From NCBI RefSeq assembly GCF_001766675.1, contig NZ_MJLT01000068.1:97306-161305 (forward strand): a stretch of 64,000 nt of DNA, written 5' to 3'. Position numbers and translations under genes: made by a program. The stretch is from Arthrobacter sp. SW1 (GTDB lineage Bacteria > Actinomycetota > Actinomycetes > Actinomycetales > Micrococcaceae). Below, one piece after another: positions 39,348-48,371 of the stretch. Every line of letters begins with the position of its first letter. Position 1 is the first letter of the stretch. The notes under the pieces were generated by a model. It was not told the DNA's origin, searched no databases, and saw only the letters and a list, made by a program, of their open reading frames with translations.

Positions 39348-41039
39348 ATGACCCAAACCGCCCTACCCGGACTTGCCACTCCGCCCAAGCTCAAGGAGGG
39401 TACGCTCCGGATTGTGCCCCTTGGCGGCCTGGGTGAAGTCGGCCGGAACATGGCCGTATTCGAGATCGACGGAAAGCTCCTCGTCGTGGACTGCGGCGTG
39501 CTGTTCCCCGAGGAGACCCAGCCGGGCGTGGACCTGATCCTGCCTGACTTCAGTTACATCGAGGACCGGCTGGACGACGTCGTGGCCATCGTCCTCACCC
39601 ACGGGCATGAGGACCACATCGGTGCCGTCCCGTACCTGCTGCGTCTCAAGCCGGACCTGCCGCTGGTGGGCTCGCAGCTCACCTTGGCGCTGGTCGAGGC
39701 CAAGCTGCAGGAACACCGCATCAAGCCGTACACCCTGACGGTCACGGAAGGGCAGATCGAGCAGTTCGGCCCGTTCGAATGCGAATTCGTGGCGGTCAAC
39801 CACTCCATCCCGGACGCCCTCGCGGTGTTCATCCGCACGGCGGGCGGCAACGTGCTGCACACCGGCGACTTCAAGATGGACCAGTTGCCGCTGGACGGCC
39901 GCATCACCGACCTGCGCCACTTCGCGCGGCTCGGTGAAGAGGGCGTGGACCTGTTCATGGCCGACTCCACCAACGCCGACATCCCCGGTTTCACCACCGC
40001 GGAAAAGGAAATCGGCCCCACGCTGGACAGGGTGTTCGGCCAGGCGAAGAAGCGCATCATCGTCGCGTCCTTCTCCTCGCATGTGCACCGTGTCCAGCAG
40101 GTCCTGGACGCCGCCGCCAAGCACGGCCGCAATGTGGCCTTCGTGGGCCGGTCCATGGTCCGGAACATGGCCATCGCCGCCAAGCTTGGCTACCTTGACG
40201 TTCCTCCGGGCATCCTGGTGGACCTCAAGAACATCGACGAATTGCCTGACCACCGCGTGGTCCTGATGTCCACCGGTTCCCAGGGCGAACCGATGGCCGC
40301 GCTGTCCCGCATGGCCAACGGCGACCACCGTGTCGTCGTCGGCCCCGGCGACGCTGTCATCCTCGCCTCAAGCCTCATCCCGGGCAACGAGAACGCCGTG
40401 TTCCGGATCATCAACGGCCTGCTCAAGCTCGGCGCGGACGTCATCCACAAGGGCAACGCCAAGGTGCACGTCTCGGGTCACGCCGCCGCGGGCGAACTGC
40501 TCTACTGCTACAACATCCTCAAGCCGCTCAACGCCATGCCCGTGCACGGCGAAACCCGGCACTTGATTGCCAACGGCCGCATCGCCGAGGATTCCGGGGT
40601 CGCCACGGACAATGTCATCCTTGCGGACAACGGCACCGTGGTGGACCTCAAGGACCACAAGGCCCGGGTGGCCGGCCAGGTAGAGGTCGGCTTCGTCTAC
40701 GTTGATGGCTCCAGCGTCGGCGAAATCACCGATGCGGACCTCAAGGACCGCAGGATCCTGGGCGACGAAGGCTTCATTTCGGTCATTACCGTGGTCAACC
40801 GCACCACCGGCAAGATCGTCTCGGGCCCGGAAATCCACGCCCGTGGCGTGGCAGAGGACGACGCCGTGTTCGACGAGATTGTGCCGAAGATCAATGCGGC
40901 CCTCGAAGAAGCAGTGGTCAACCACCCGGACCACACGAACCACCAGCTCCAGCAGGTGGTCCGCCGCGTGATCGGCACCTGGGTGAACCGCAAGCTGCGC
41001 CGCCGTCCGATGATCATCCCGGTGGTCCTCGAGGCCTAG
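39348..41039 (+). CDS. rnj: Ribonuclease J
   Basis: A 563-residue metallo-beta-lactamase/beta-CASP ribonuclease with endo- and 5'-3' exonuclease activity in this family. It has LVVDCGVLFPEETQPGVD, the metal motif THGHEDHIGAVPYLL (about residues 84-98), the beta-CASP segments (STNADIPGFTTAEKEIGP, SSHVHRVQQVLDAA) and HVSGHAAAGEL. A terminator-like hairpin follows. Confidence 0.96.
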   Translation: MTQTALPGLATPPKLKEGTLRIVPLGGLGEVGRNMAVFEIDGKLLVVDCGVLFPEETQPGVDLILPDFSYIEDRLDDVVAIVLTHGHEDHIGAVPYLLRLKPDLPLVGSQLTLALVEAKLQEHRIKPYTLTVTEGQIEQFGPFECEFVAVNHSIPDALAVFIRTAGGNVLHTGDFKMDQLPLDGRITDLRHFARLGEEGVDLFMADSTNADIPGFTTAEKEIGPTLDRVFGQAKKRIIVASFSSHVHRVQQVLDAAAKHGRNVAFVGRSMVRNMAIAAKLGYLDVPPGILVDLKNIDELPDHRVVLMSTGSQGEPMAALSRMANGDHRVVVGPGDAVILASSLIPGNENAVFRIINGLLKLGADVIHKGNAKVHVSGHAAAGELLYCYNILKPLNAMPVHGETRHLIANGRIAEDSGVATDNVILADNGTVVDLKDHKARVAGQVEVGFVYVDGSSVGEITDADLKDRRILGDEGFISVITVVNRTTGKIVSGPEIHARGVAEDDAVFDEIVPKINAALEEAVVNHPDHTNHQLQQVVRRVIGTWVNRKLRRRPMIIPVVLEA

Positions 41040-41095
41040 CCCGCACAGGGCGGCAGCCAAGGAAGCCCGGAGGCCCAGGAGCCGCCGACAGTCCG

Positions 41096-41130
41096 AACGG
41101 CCCGGAAATCCGCAGGATTCCGGGCCGTTT
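41096..41130 (+). terminator. Terminator after rnj
   Basis: A stem of 15 pairs with one bulged A (41096-41111 with 41115-41129) around GCA, followed by only a short T-run (TTT). It lies directly before the ftsK promoter. Confidence 0.7.
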
Positions 41131-41134
41131 GCGG

Positions 41135-41140
41135 TACCGT
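41135..41140 (+). promoter_or_regulatory. -10 element of ftsK (leaderless)
   Basis: TACCGT ends seven bases before the ATG at 41148, supporting that start over the GTG at 41139. Confidence 0.55.
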
Positions 41141-41147
41141 GGCGGGT

Positions 41148-43991
41148 ATGGCGACTCGCACTTCCTCCGCGCCTAAAGGCAACTCCACCAGTAAATCCGG
41201 CGGATCGGGCCGGGGCGGAGCCACCACGAAAACCGGCCGGGGCGCTGCCGCGTCCCGGGGCGGCAGCACGCGCGGCAAGGCAAGCGCCGAGCCGCAGCAG
41301 CCATGGATCGTCCGGGTCCTCGCAGGCGCGTGGCAGGGAATCGGGCACCTCGTCGGTGCCGGCGTGCGCCGGATCGGCCACGACGTCAGCGACCTCGATC
41401 CGGAGGAACGCCGGGACGGCGCCGCCCTTTTCAACCTCGTGCTGGGTGTCTTCATCGCCACCTTCGCCTGGTGGGGACTCAGCGGCTGGCTGCCGGACCT
41501 TGTCTACAGCGTGGTCAACGGCACCTTCGGCTGGATGTCCCTGCTCCTGCCGCTCATGCTTTTCGTCTGCGCGTTCCGGCTCTTCCGCCAGCCGTGGGAC
41601 GGCCGCGGAAACAACCGCGTGGGCATCGGCTTCCTCATCATGACCTTCGCGGGCTGCGGCCTCGCACACGTCATCGGCGGGCAGCCCGCGGTCGCGGACG
41701 GCTTTGACGGACTTCGCCGGGCCGGCGGCATGGTGGGCCTCCTCGCTGCGGCGCCGCTGGCTGCCATCCACGCGGCCGTGCCGGTCGTCGTTTACTCCGC
41801 TTTGGCTTTCACGTCCCTCCTGATCGTGACCGCCACGCCGTTCGGCGCCATCCCGCAGCGCATCCGCAGCGCCTATGAGCACCTCATGGGCGTTGACCTC
41901 ATGGAGGATCGCGCGGCCGGCGATACCCACGACCGCAGCTACCTCTACGAGAACGACCGCCCGGCGCCGAAGAAGAAAAAGCGCATGCGCCTCTTCGGCA
42001 AGGACGAGGACGCCGCGCCCGCGCTCGAAGGCTACGTGGGCGACGAAGCGTTTGAACACGCCCTGGTCGACGGCGAGGAAGGCGACGCCCCCAAGGCGCC
42101 CGCCGTACCGCCTGGCGTCCGCCGCCCTACCCAGGCTGAGATCGCGGTCGAGAAAATCAAGGCCGCACAGGGCCTCGGGAACAACAGCGCGGGGGAGAAC
42201 CCCACCGAGGCGATTCCCGTCGTCGGCGCCCCCACCGTCCCGGCTGTCACTGTTCCTTCGACGCCGGTCAGCCCGCCACCGCCGCCCACACCGATTCCGC
42301 AGCGCACCGAACAGCTCTCCTTGGCCGGCGACGTCACTTACACACTCCCGTCCTCGGACTACCTCACGCCGGGGTCGGTGCCGAAGGAACGCACGGAGGC
42401 GAACGACGCCGTCGTCGCCGCCCTGACCGATACGCTCCAGCAGTTCAACGTGGACGCCACTGTTACGGGCTTCAGCCGCGGTCCCACCGTGACCCGCTAC
42501 GAAATCGAGCTGTCGCCCGGCACCAAGGTGGAGCGCGTCACGGCGCTGTCCAAGAACATTTCCTACGCCGTCGCCTCGAGCGATGTGCGCATCCTCAGCC
42601 CCATCCCGGGCAAGTCTGCCATCGGCATCGAAATCCCCAACACGGACCGCGAAACCGTGTCCCTGGGCGACGTGCTGCGCAGCCAGAACGCACGCCGCAC
42701 CGACCACCCGATGGTGATGGGCGTGGGCAAGGACGTCGAAGGCGGCTTCGTGGTGGCCAACCTGGCCAAGATGCCGCACATGCTCGTGGCCGGTGCCACC
42801 GGTGCCGGTAAGTCCTCGTTCGTGAACTCGATGATCACCTCGATCCTCATGCGCGCCACCCCGGACGAGGTCCGCATGGTCATGGTGGACCCCAAGCGCG
42901 TGGAACTGACGGCCTACGAAGGCGTTCCGCACCTGATCACGCCCATCATCACCAACCCGAAGAAGGCCGCCGAGGCCCTGCAGTGGGTGGTCCGCGAAAT
43001 GGACGCCCGCTATGACGACCTTGCCAACTACGGCTACAAGCACATCGACGACTTCAACAAGGCCGTCCGGGCAGGCAAGGTGGTTCCGCCGCCGGATTCC
43101 AAACGCGTCATCAAGCCGTACCCGTACCTGCTGGTGATCGTGGACGAACTCGCCGACCTCATGATGGTGGCCCCGCGCGATGTCGAAGACTCGATCGTGC
43201 GCATCACCCAGCTGGCCCGTGCCGCCGGCATCCACCTGGTCCTGGCCACGCAGCGCCCGTCGGTGGACGTCGTCACCGGTCTCATCAAGGCCAACGTGCC
43301 CTCGCGCATGGCCTTCGCCACCTCCTCCGTCACGGACTCCCGCGTGGTCCTGGACCAGCCCGGCGCCGAAAAGCTCATCGGCCAGGGTGACGCCCTGTTC
43401 CTGCCGATGGGTGCCTCCAAGGCGATGCGCGTCCAGGGCGCCTGGGTAACGGAGTCCGAGATCCACAAGGTGGTGGAGCACGTCAAGGGCCAGCTGCAGG
43501 CCGTCTACCGCGACGACGTCGCCGCCGAAGCGCCCAAGAAGCAGATCGACGACGACATCGGGGACGATCTCGAGGTCCTGCTGCAGGCCACCGAACTCGT
43601 GGTCACCACGCAGTTCGGCTCCACCTCCATGCTCCAGCGCAAGCTGCGCGTGGGCTTCGCCAAGGCCGGCCGGCTCATGGACCTGCTCGAGTCCCGCGGC
43701 GTCGTCGGACCGTCGGAAGGCTCCAAGGCCCGCGACGTCCTCGTCAAGCCGGACGACCTCGCCCCGGTGCTCGCGGCCATGAAGGGCGAGGACGCTCCGG
43801 CGTCGCCCGACGCGCACACCGCGGCACTGAGCGATAACGCGAACGCGAACATCGCCGTCGGCGGCTATGCGGAAGACCTCGTGGCCGCGGACCTGGACAA
43901 CCGCACCCAGGCGATCGACTATTACGACGGCGCGGACGGCGGAGAGGACGAGGACGGCAGCGAAGACGCCTGGTCGCTGACCGGACGGTAG
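41148..43991 (+). CDS. ftsK: DNA translocase FtsK/SpoIIIE
   Basis: A 947-residue septal DNA pump. A Ser/Gly/Lys-rich N-terminus precedes four membrane segments (about residues 100-245), a linker with a proline-rich stretch (VSPPPPPTPIPQ), the alpha/beta motor domain with Walker A GATGAGKSSF (about residue 550) and Walker B LLVIVDELADLMM, and a C-terminal gamma winged-helix domain (TSMLQRKLRVGFAKAGRLMD) that reads KOPS-like sites. It lies next to pgsA as in other actinobacteria. Confidence 0.96.
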   Translation: MATRTSSAPKGNSTSKSGGSGRGGATTKTGRGAAASRGGSTRGKASAEPQQPWIVRVLAGAWQGIGHLVGAGVRRIGHDVSDLDPEERRDGAALFNLVLGVFIATFAWWGLSGWLPDLVYSVVNGTFGWMSLLLPLMLFVCAFRLFRQPWDGRGNNRVGIGFLIMTFAGCGLAHVIGGQPAVADGFDGLRRAGGMVGLLAAAPLAAIHAAVPVVVYSALAFTSLLIVTATPFGAIPQRIRSAYEHLMGVDLMEDRAAGDTHDRSYLYENDRPAPKKKKRMRLFGKDEDAAPALEGYVGDEAFEHALVDGEEGDAPKAPAVPPGVRRPTQAEIAVEKIKAAQGLGNNSAGENPTEAIPVVGAPTVPAVTVPSTPVSPPPPPTPIPQRTEQLSLAGDVTYTLPSSDYLTPGSVPKERTEANDAVVAALTDTLQQFNVDATVTGFSRGPTVTRYEIELSPGTKVERVTALSKNISYAVASSDVRILSPIPGKSAIGIEIPNTDRETVSLGDVLRSQNARRTDHPMVMGVGKDVEGGFVVANLAKMPHMLVAGATGAGKSSFVNSMITSILMRATPDEVRMVMVDPKRVELTAYEGVPHLITPIITNPKKAAEALQWVVREMDARYDDLANYGYKHIDDFNKAVRAGKVVPPPDSKRVIKPYPYLLVIVDELADLMMVAPRDVEDSIVRITQLARAAGIHLVLATQRPSVDVVTGLIKANVPSRMAFATSSVTDSRVVLDQPGAEKLIGQGDALFLPMGASKAMRVQGAWVTESEIHKVVEHVKGQLQAVYRDDVAAEAPKKQIDDDIGDDLEVLLQATELVVTTQFGSTSMLQRKLRVGFAKAGRLMDLLESRGVVGPSEGSKARDVLVKPDDLAPVLAAMKGEDAPASPDAHTAALSDNANANIAVGGYAEDLVAADLDNRTQAIDYYDGADGGEDEDGSEDAWSLTGR

Positions 43992-43994
43992 CCT
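43989..43994 (+). promoter_or_regulatory. -10 element of pgsA (leaderless)
   Basis: TAGCCT begins with the ftsK stop codon and ends six bases before the pgsA GTG. Confidence 0.55.
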
Positions 43995-44000
43995 AGAGGC

Positions 44001-44600
44001 GTGACTACATCCGAAGGCAGCAAAGCCGGTTCCGGCTCCGAGGTCTGGAATCTGCCCAACATCCTGACGATGCTGCGCATCGCGCTTGTCCCGTTCTTCA
44101 TTTGGTTCCTGCTCGCCGACAACGGTGAACACGGCGCCTGGCGCTGGGCCGCCGTCGTCGCCTTCGCGGCGGCGATCTATACGGACAAGCTCGACGGCGA
44201 CATCGCCCGCGCGCGGAACCTCATCACCGATTTCGGCAAGATCGCGGACCCGATCGCGGACAAGCTGCTCACCGGATCGGCCCTCGTGCTGTTGTCCGTG
44301 CTGGGGGAGCTGCCCTGGTGGATCACCATCGTCATCCTGGTGCGGGAATGGGGCATCACCGCCCTGCGCTTCTTCGTGATCCGCTACGGCGTCATGCCGG
44401 CCTCCCGCGGCGGCAAGCTCAAGACCGTCATCCAGACCGTGGCCATCTTCCTGTTCATCGTGCCGCTGGCTTCGATCGCCCCCTGGCTGTACTGGGTGGG
44501 CTTCGCCGTCATGCTCCTGGCCCTGGCCATCACGGTGTGGACCGGCGTCGAATACGTCTTCCAGGCGCTCAAACTGCGCGCCGGCGGGAAGCGCCCGTGA
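44001..44600 (+). CDS. pgsA: CDP-diacylglycerol-glycerol-3-phosphate 3-phosphatidyltransferase
   Basis: A 199-residue membrane enzyme that makes phosphatidylglycerophosphate. The CDP-alcohol phosphotransferase motif D-G-x2-A-R-x8-G-x3-D-x3-D is intact (LDGDIARARNLITDFGKIAD followed by PIAD). NLPNILTMLRI at the start and four to five hydrophobic segments complete the family pattern. Its stop overlaps the cinA-type gene (GTGA). Confidence 0.95.
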   Translation: MTTSEGSKAGSGSEVWNLPNILTMLRIALVPFFIWFLLADNGEHGAWRWAAVVAFAAAIYTDKLDGDIARARNLITDFGKIADPIADKLLTGSALVLLSVLGELPWWITIVILVREWGITALRFFVIRYGVMPASRGGKLKTVIQTVAIFLFIVPLASIAPWLYWVGFAVMLLALAITVWTGVEYVFQALKLRAGGKRP

Positions 44601-45100
44601 GCGCCTCTGCCCGGGAACTGGCCGCGGAAGCGGTCGCGAAGGCCATCGCCGACGGCGTCACGGTCGCGACGGCGGAATCCCTCACCGCGGGAATGGTCGC
44701 CTCGGTCCTGGCCGATACGCCGGGAGCCTCGGGCATGCTGCAGGGAGGTGTGGTCGCGTACCAGAATTCCGTGAAGGCAGCCGTGCTTGGCGTGCCGGCC
44801 GCGCTCCTCGCGGAGGCGGGATCGGTGGACGCCGGAGTGGCCCGGGCCATGGCCGAGGGCGCCCGGACCGCCTGCGGGGCCGATATCGGTGTCTCCACCA
44901 CGGGGGTGGCCGGTCCGGAGCCACACGACGGCAAGGACGTCGGGACCGTCTTCGTAGGGGTGGCCACCGCCGGCGGCAGCGAGGCCTTCGCCTACGCTTT
45001 CGACGGCGACCGTGCCGGGATCAGGGCCCTAGCGCTGTCTGCCGCCCTGGAGCGCCTCCTGGAGGCCTTGCGGGGCCGGGACCTACCACCGGTAAAGTAG
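44597..45100 (+). CDS. CinA C-terminal domain protein (nicotinamide-nucleotide amidase)
   Basis: A 167-residue stand-alone CinA C-terminal domain with VATAESLTAGMVASVLADTPGAS, GGVVAYQNSVKAAVLGV and STTGVAGPEPHDGKDVGTVFVG. In this family it deamidates NMN in pyridine nucleotide recycling. The GTG overlaps the pgsA stop. The N-terminal molybdopterin-binding half of full CinA is absent. Confidence 0.92.
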   Translation: MSASARELAAEAVAKAIADGVTVATAESLTAGMVASVLADTPGASGMLQGGVVAYQNSVKAAVLGVPAALLAEAGSVDAGVARAMAEGARTACGADIGVSTTGVAGPEPHDGKDVGTVFVGVATAGGSEAFAYAFDGDRAGIRALALSAALERLLEALRGRDLPPVK

Positions 45101-45164
45101 GCGGGAACAAAAGCGGTAGCCCGATAGTTGTTACATTGTGTCGCTCCGGAAGAGCCGGGGCGCC

Positions 45165-45170
45165 TAGGAT
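45165..45170 (+). promoter_or_regulatory. -10-like element upstream of clgR
   Basis: TAGGAT lies in the 225-base gap between the cinA-type gene and clgR; no convincing -35 or ClgR box is seen. Confidence 0.35.
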
Positions 45171-45325
45171 GTAGAACAAGCGGGGCATCTCATGCAGGTG
45201 CTCCGGATCGAAGAGGGAGCAAGGCGATACAGATGGTTAAGCAGCCCGTATCCGTAAACGGCGTTGTCCGCTGGAAGGATGTGGGCCTGGCCGAATCGGC
45301 ACCGAGCGAACAGAAGGAGCGCAAG

Positions 45326-45682
45326 ATGGTCGTACTGCGTCACGAGATCGGTGATGTCCTGCGCGATGTCCGCCAGCGCCAGGGCCGTACCCTGCGCGAA
45401 GTTTCGCACAGCGCCCGCGTGTCCCTCGGCTACCTGAGCGAAGTGGAACGCGGCCAGAAGGAAGCGTCCTCCGAACTGCTGTCCTCGATCTGCTCGGCCC
45501 TGGACGTTCCGCTGTCCAGCATGCTCCGTGAAGTGAGCGACCGCGTTGCTGTCGCTGAGGGCGTGGCAGTGCCGGACACCGTTCCCCAGGAATTCGCCCA
45601 GCGCTACGGCCGGGACCTGGACCGCGAACTCAGCGCGGAACTCGGCGGAGACTTCCCGGGAATGCTCTCGGCAGCCCGCTGA
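45326..45682 (+). CDS. clgR: XRE-family regulator, ClgR-like
   Basis: A 118-residue helix-turn-helix protein with GDVLRDVRQRQGRTLREVSHSARVS-type sequence (starting GDVLRDVRQRQGRTL), then GYLSEVERGQKEASSELLSSICSAL, matching ClgR, the activator of clp protease and chaperone genes in actinobacteria. The pgsA-cinA-clgR order is also conserved. The ATG at 45326 has GGAG six bases upstream and gives the family start; an in-frame ATG at 45233 would add 31 plausible residues. Confidence 0.88.
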   Translation: MVVLRHEIGDVLRDVRQRQGRTLREVSHSARVSLGYLSEVERGQKEASSELLSSICSALDVPLSSMLREVSDRVAVAEGVAVPDTVPQEFAQRYGRDLDRELSAELGGDFPGMLSAAR

Positions 45683-45704
45683 ACACCACAGAGCTAAAAA
45701 GATA

Positions 45705-45738
45705 AAGAGGGCTCCGGCATCAGTGCCGGAGCCCTCTT
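45705..45738. terminator. Bidirectional terminator between clgR and the MarR gene
   Basis: A 15-base stem (GAGGGCTCCGGCA and complement, extended by two A-T pairs) around TCAG. On the minus strand the stem is followed by a T-rich run, so it can stop transcription from both convergent genes. Confidence 0.85.
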
Positions 45739-45751
45739 CCGTCAAGCCCTG

Positions 45752-46252
45752 CTACGCCTGGTCTTTGCCGATTCCTTCGTCGTAAGCGCTGTTGAGCCGC
45801 TCCATGTAATCGGCCAGGGTGCGGATCTCTTCGAGCGGCCATTCGCCCAGCCGTTCCCGGAACACTTGCCGTCGGGCGTCCTGGACCTGGTGCATCTTTT
45901 CTTCGCCCTTGGGGGTCAGCCGGATCGACTGGGCGCGTCCGTCCTGGGGATCGGCTTCCTTGGAAACCATGCCGATGCTTTCCAGGAAGGCGATCTGGCG
46001 GCTCACGGACGGCTTGCCGACGCCGATGCAGGAAGCAAGCTCCGTCAGCCGGAGCGGGCCCTCCTTGCGGATGATGGACAGCAGCCCGTAGGCGGCAGGC
46101 TCCATGTCCGGATGCACCTGCCGCGAAAGCTGATGGGAGAGCGACCGCGCCCTGCGCCAGAAGATGCTCAGCTGGTGTTCCACCTGCTGGAGGGCGTCAT
46201 CCACGCCGTCTCCGTTGCCCGGCTCCGGCGCCTCGTCGGGGGTATTGCTCAT
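45752..46252 (-). CDS. MarR-family transcriptional regulator
   Basis: A 166-residue winged-helix protein: helical N-terminus (VEHQLSIFWRRARSLSHQLS), HTH (LRLTELASCIGVGKPSVSRQIAFLESIGMV), wing (ADPQDGRAQSIRLTPKG) and dimerising C-terminus. The ATG at 46252 is chosen because TAGAAT ends seven bases upstream. An inverted repeat overlapping that -10 (46264-46290) may be its own operator. Confidence 0.9.
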   Translation of the reverse strand: MSNTPDEAPEPGNGDGVDDALQQVEHQLSIFWRRARSLSHQLSRQVHPDMEPAAYGLLSIIRKEGPLRLTELASCIGVGKPSVSRQIAFLESIGMVSKEADPQDGRAQSIRLTPKGEEKMHQVQDARRQVFRERLGEWPLEEIRTLADYMERLNSAYDEGIGKDQA

Positions 46253-46259
46253 GGCAACC

Positions 46260-46290
46260 ATTCTAGAGTCCGGCCGCATGAGAGACTCTA
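46260..46290. promoter_or_regulatory. MarR gene -10 element and overlapping inverted repeat
   Basis: On the minus strand TAGAAT (46265-46260) lies seven bases before the ATG. TAGAGTC (46264-46270) and GACTCTA (46284-46290) form an inverted repeat with 13-base spacing between the divergent MarR and DUF3046 genes. Confidence 0.55.
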
Positions 46291-46293
46291 TTG

Positions 46294-46533
46294 GTGCGGA
46301 TCAGTGACTTTTGGCGACTCATGGACGACGAGTTCGGGAGCGGCTATGCCCGTGTCCTGGCAGGGACCCTCGTCCTGGCCGGGGTTGGCGGCCGCACCGC
46401 CGATCAGGCCCTTGCCGCCGGCCTTGAGCCGCGGAAGGTATGGCTCGCCATCTGCGATGTCCAGGATGTCCCCGAAGAACGCCGGCTTGGCCGCGACATC
46501 AAGATCAAAGACGGCGCATCGCAGCAGTTCTGA
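46294..46533 (+). CDS. DUF3046 family protein
   Basis: A 79-residue protein starting VRISDFWRLMDDEFG and containing KVWLAICDVQDVPEERRLG, the complete DUF3046 pattern. This small protein lies just before recA in many actinobacteria; its function is unknown. The GTG at 46294 gives the family start. It is divergent from the MarR gene. Confidence 0.9.
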   Translation: MRISDFWRLMDDEFGSGYARVLAGTLVLAGVGGRTADQALAAGLEPRKVWLAICDVQDVPEERRLGRDIKIKDGASQQF

Positions 46534-46566
46534 CCGGGTGCCGGCCGGGACACGCGGCCAAATGTT

Positions 46567-46582
46567 CGAATATCTGTTCGGA
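46567..46582. promoter_or_regulatory. LexA (SOS) box of recA
   Basis: TCGAATATCTGTTCGG matches the actinobacterial box TCGAAC-NNNN-GTTCGA at 14 of 16 positions. It lies about 200 bases upstream of recA, next to TATGCT (46590-46595), a good -10 element. The remaining gap to recA holds no gene. Confidence 0.85.
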
Positions 46583-46780
46583 TAGGACTATGCTCCTTTC
46601 AGAGGAAAATTGATTCTGACGGACCTTTCCGCCTGTATCCGTATCCTGTCCGATTCCCGTGGTTATCCACATAGCGCATGTTGCCCGGTAAAAATGTCCG
46701 AGGTCGGCACTAGCGTCGGAAGCGACAGGAAAACGGCCCTCCAGGCCGGTCCACAGCGAGAAAGCTCAGAGGTGTGAACC

Positions 46781-47827
46781 ATGGCGGCAAACCCGGATCG
46801 TGAGAAGGCGCTCGAAGCAGCGCTTGCCCAGATCGACAAGCAATTCGGCAAGGGCTCCATCATGCGCCTGGGTGACGACACCCGTGCGCCCATCGAAGTG
46901 ATCCCCACGGGATCCATCGCCCTGGATGTCGCCCTTGGCATCGGCGGCCTGCCCCGTGGCCGTGTCGTGGAGATCTACGGTCCGGAATCCTCGGGTAAGA
47001 CCACCGTCGCCCTGCACGCCGTGGCCAACGCCCAGCGCAACGGAGGCATCGCGGCCTTCATCGACGCCGAACACGCCCTGGATCCGGACTACGCCGCCAA
47101 ACTCGGCGTGGACACGGACGCCCTCCTCGTCTCGCAGCCGGACACCGGTGAACAGGCGCTGGAAATCATGGACATGCTGGTGGGCTCCGGCTCCCTGGAC
47201 ATCATCGTCATCGACTCCGTGGCAGCCCTTGTTCCGCGCGCCGAAATCGAAGGCGAAATGGGCGACTCCCACGTGGGCCTCCAGGCGCGCCTCATGAGCC
47301 AGGCACTGCGAAAGATCACCGGCCGCCTGAGCCAGACCAAGACCACCGCCATCTTCATCAACCAGCTGCGTGAAAAGATCGGCGTGTTCTTCGGTTCCCC
47401 GGAAACCACCACGGGTGGTAAGGCCTTGAAGTTCTACGCCTCCGTCCGTATCGACGTGCGCCGTATCCAGACCCTCAAGGAAGGTGCCGATTCCGTCGGT
47501 AACCGCACCAAGGCCAAGATCGTCAAGAACAAGATGGCTCCGCCCTTCAAGCAGGCCGAATTCGACATCATTTACGGCCAGGGCATTTCCCGCGAGGGCG
47601 GCATCATCGACATGGGTGTCGAACACGGCATCATCAAGAAGTCCGGGTCCTGGTTCACCTACGACGGCGACCAGCTGGGCCAGGGCATGGAGAACTCCCG
47701 CCGCTTCCTGCGCGATAACCCGGAGCTCGCCCAGGAGCTGGAGCGCCTCATCAAGGAAAAGCTGGGCGTCGGAGTCAAGCCCGGTGAAGGCGAGGATTCG
47801 CCGAAGCTGAAGGCCGTTGACGGCTAG
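46781..47827 (+). CDS. recA: Recombinase RecA
   Basis: A 348-residue RecA with Walker A GPESSGKTT (about residues 67-75), Walker B IIVIDSVAALVP, and the loop regions SHVGLQARLMSQALRK and FINQLREKIGVFFG. It catalyses strand exchange and triggers LexA self-cleavage. ATG follows AGAGG. The SOS box upstream and recX downstream are standard. Confidence 0.98.
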   Translation: MAANPDREKALEAALAQIDKQFGKGSIMRLGDDTRAPIEVIPTGSIALDVALGIGGLPRGRVVEIYGPESSGKTTVALHAVANAQRNGGIAAFIDAEHALDPDYAAKLGVDTDALLVSQPDTGEQALEIMDMLVGSGSLDIIVIDSVAALVPRAEIEGEMGDSHVGLQARLMSQALRKITGRLSQTKTTAIFINQLREKIGVFFGSPETTTGGKALKFYASVRIDVRRIQTLKEGADSVGNRTKAKIVKNKMAPPFKQAEFDIIYGQGISREGGIIDMGVEHGIIKKSGSWFTYDGDQLGQGMENSRRFLRDNPELAQELERLIKEKLGVGVKPGEGEDSPKLKAVDG

Positions 47828-47837
47828 GCAGCGCGGC

Positions 47838-48371
47838 ATGGAGGGGAGGGCCGAGGGATTCGCGGCGGATGATGCAGACGCTGATCCCGAGGCCGTAGCC
47901 CGGGCCATCGTCCTTCGTCAGCTGACCAATTCTCCGAAAAGCCGGCAACAGCTGGCACGCAAGCTCGCCGAACGGCGCGTTCCTGAGTCCGTGGCTGAGG
48001 CCGTGCTGGACCGATTCGAGGAAGTCCGGCTGATCGACGATGCCGAATTCGCCGGCATGTGGGTTCGGAGCCGCTCCCAGACCAGGAAACTGGCCAAGGG
48101 GGCTCTCCGCCGCGAACTGGCGGACAAAGGCATTGATCCTGACACCGCCGCGGAAGCCCTCGGGCAGCTCAGCGATGAGGACGAACAGCAGGCTGCCAGG
48201 GAACTGGTCGCACGGAAGCTGCGAAACGGCGTGGACCTGGGCAGCAGGGAAGAGCGCGACAAGCACACCCGCCGGCTCGCATCCATGCTCGCGCGGAAGG
48301 GATACCAGCCTTCGCTGGCGTTCCGGATCGTCGGGGAAGTGATGGACGAAGCCGGTACCCTTAACGAGTGA
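47838..48371 (+). CDS. recX: Regulatory protein RecX
   Basis: A 177-residue helical protein with three RecX-type repeats (VLRQLTNSPKSRQQLARKL, RRELADKGIDPDTAAEALGQ, LASMLARKGYQPSLAF). RecX inhibits RecA filaments. The ATG at 47838 is used; a TTG at 47817 that overlaps recA is an alternative. Its stop overlaps miaB (GTGA). Confidence 0.93.
   Translation: MEGRAEGFAADDADADPEAVARAIVLRQLTNSPKSRQQLARKLAERRVPESVAEAVLDRFEEVRLIDDAEFAGMWVRSRSQTRKLAKGALRRELADKGIDPDTAAEALGQLSDEDEQQAARELVARKLRNGVDLGSREERDKHTRRLASMLARKGYQPSLAFRIVGEVMDEAGTLNE
48356..48361 (+). promoter_or_regulatory. -10 element of miaB inside recX (leaderless)
   Basis: TACCCT, in the last codons of recX, ends six bases before the miaB GTG at 48368. 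Confidence 0.5.

Noticed and set aside
40368..44132. Open frame of about 1,250 codons opposite rnj and ftsK
   Set aside because: Antisense shadow of two well-supported genes; composition is Asp/His/Val/Gly-rich without any recognisable motif.
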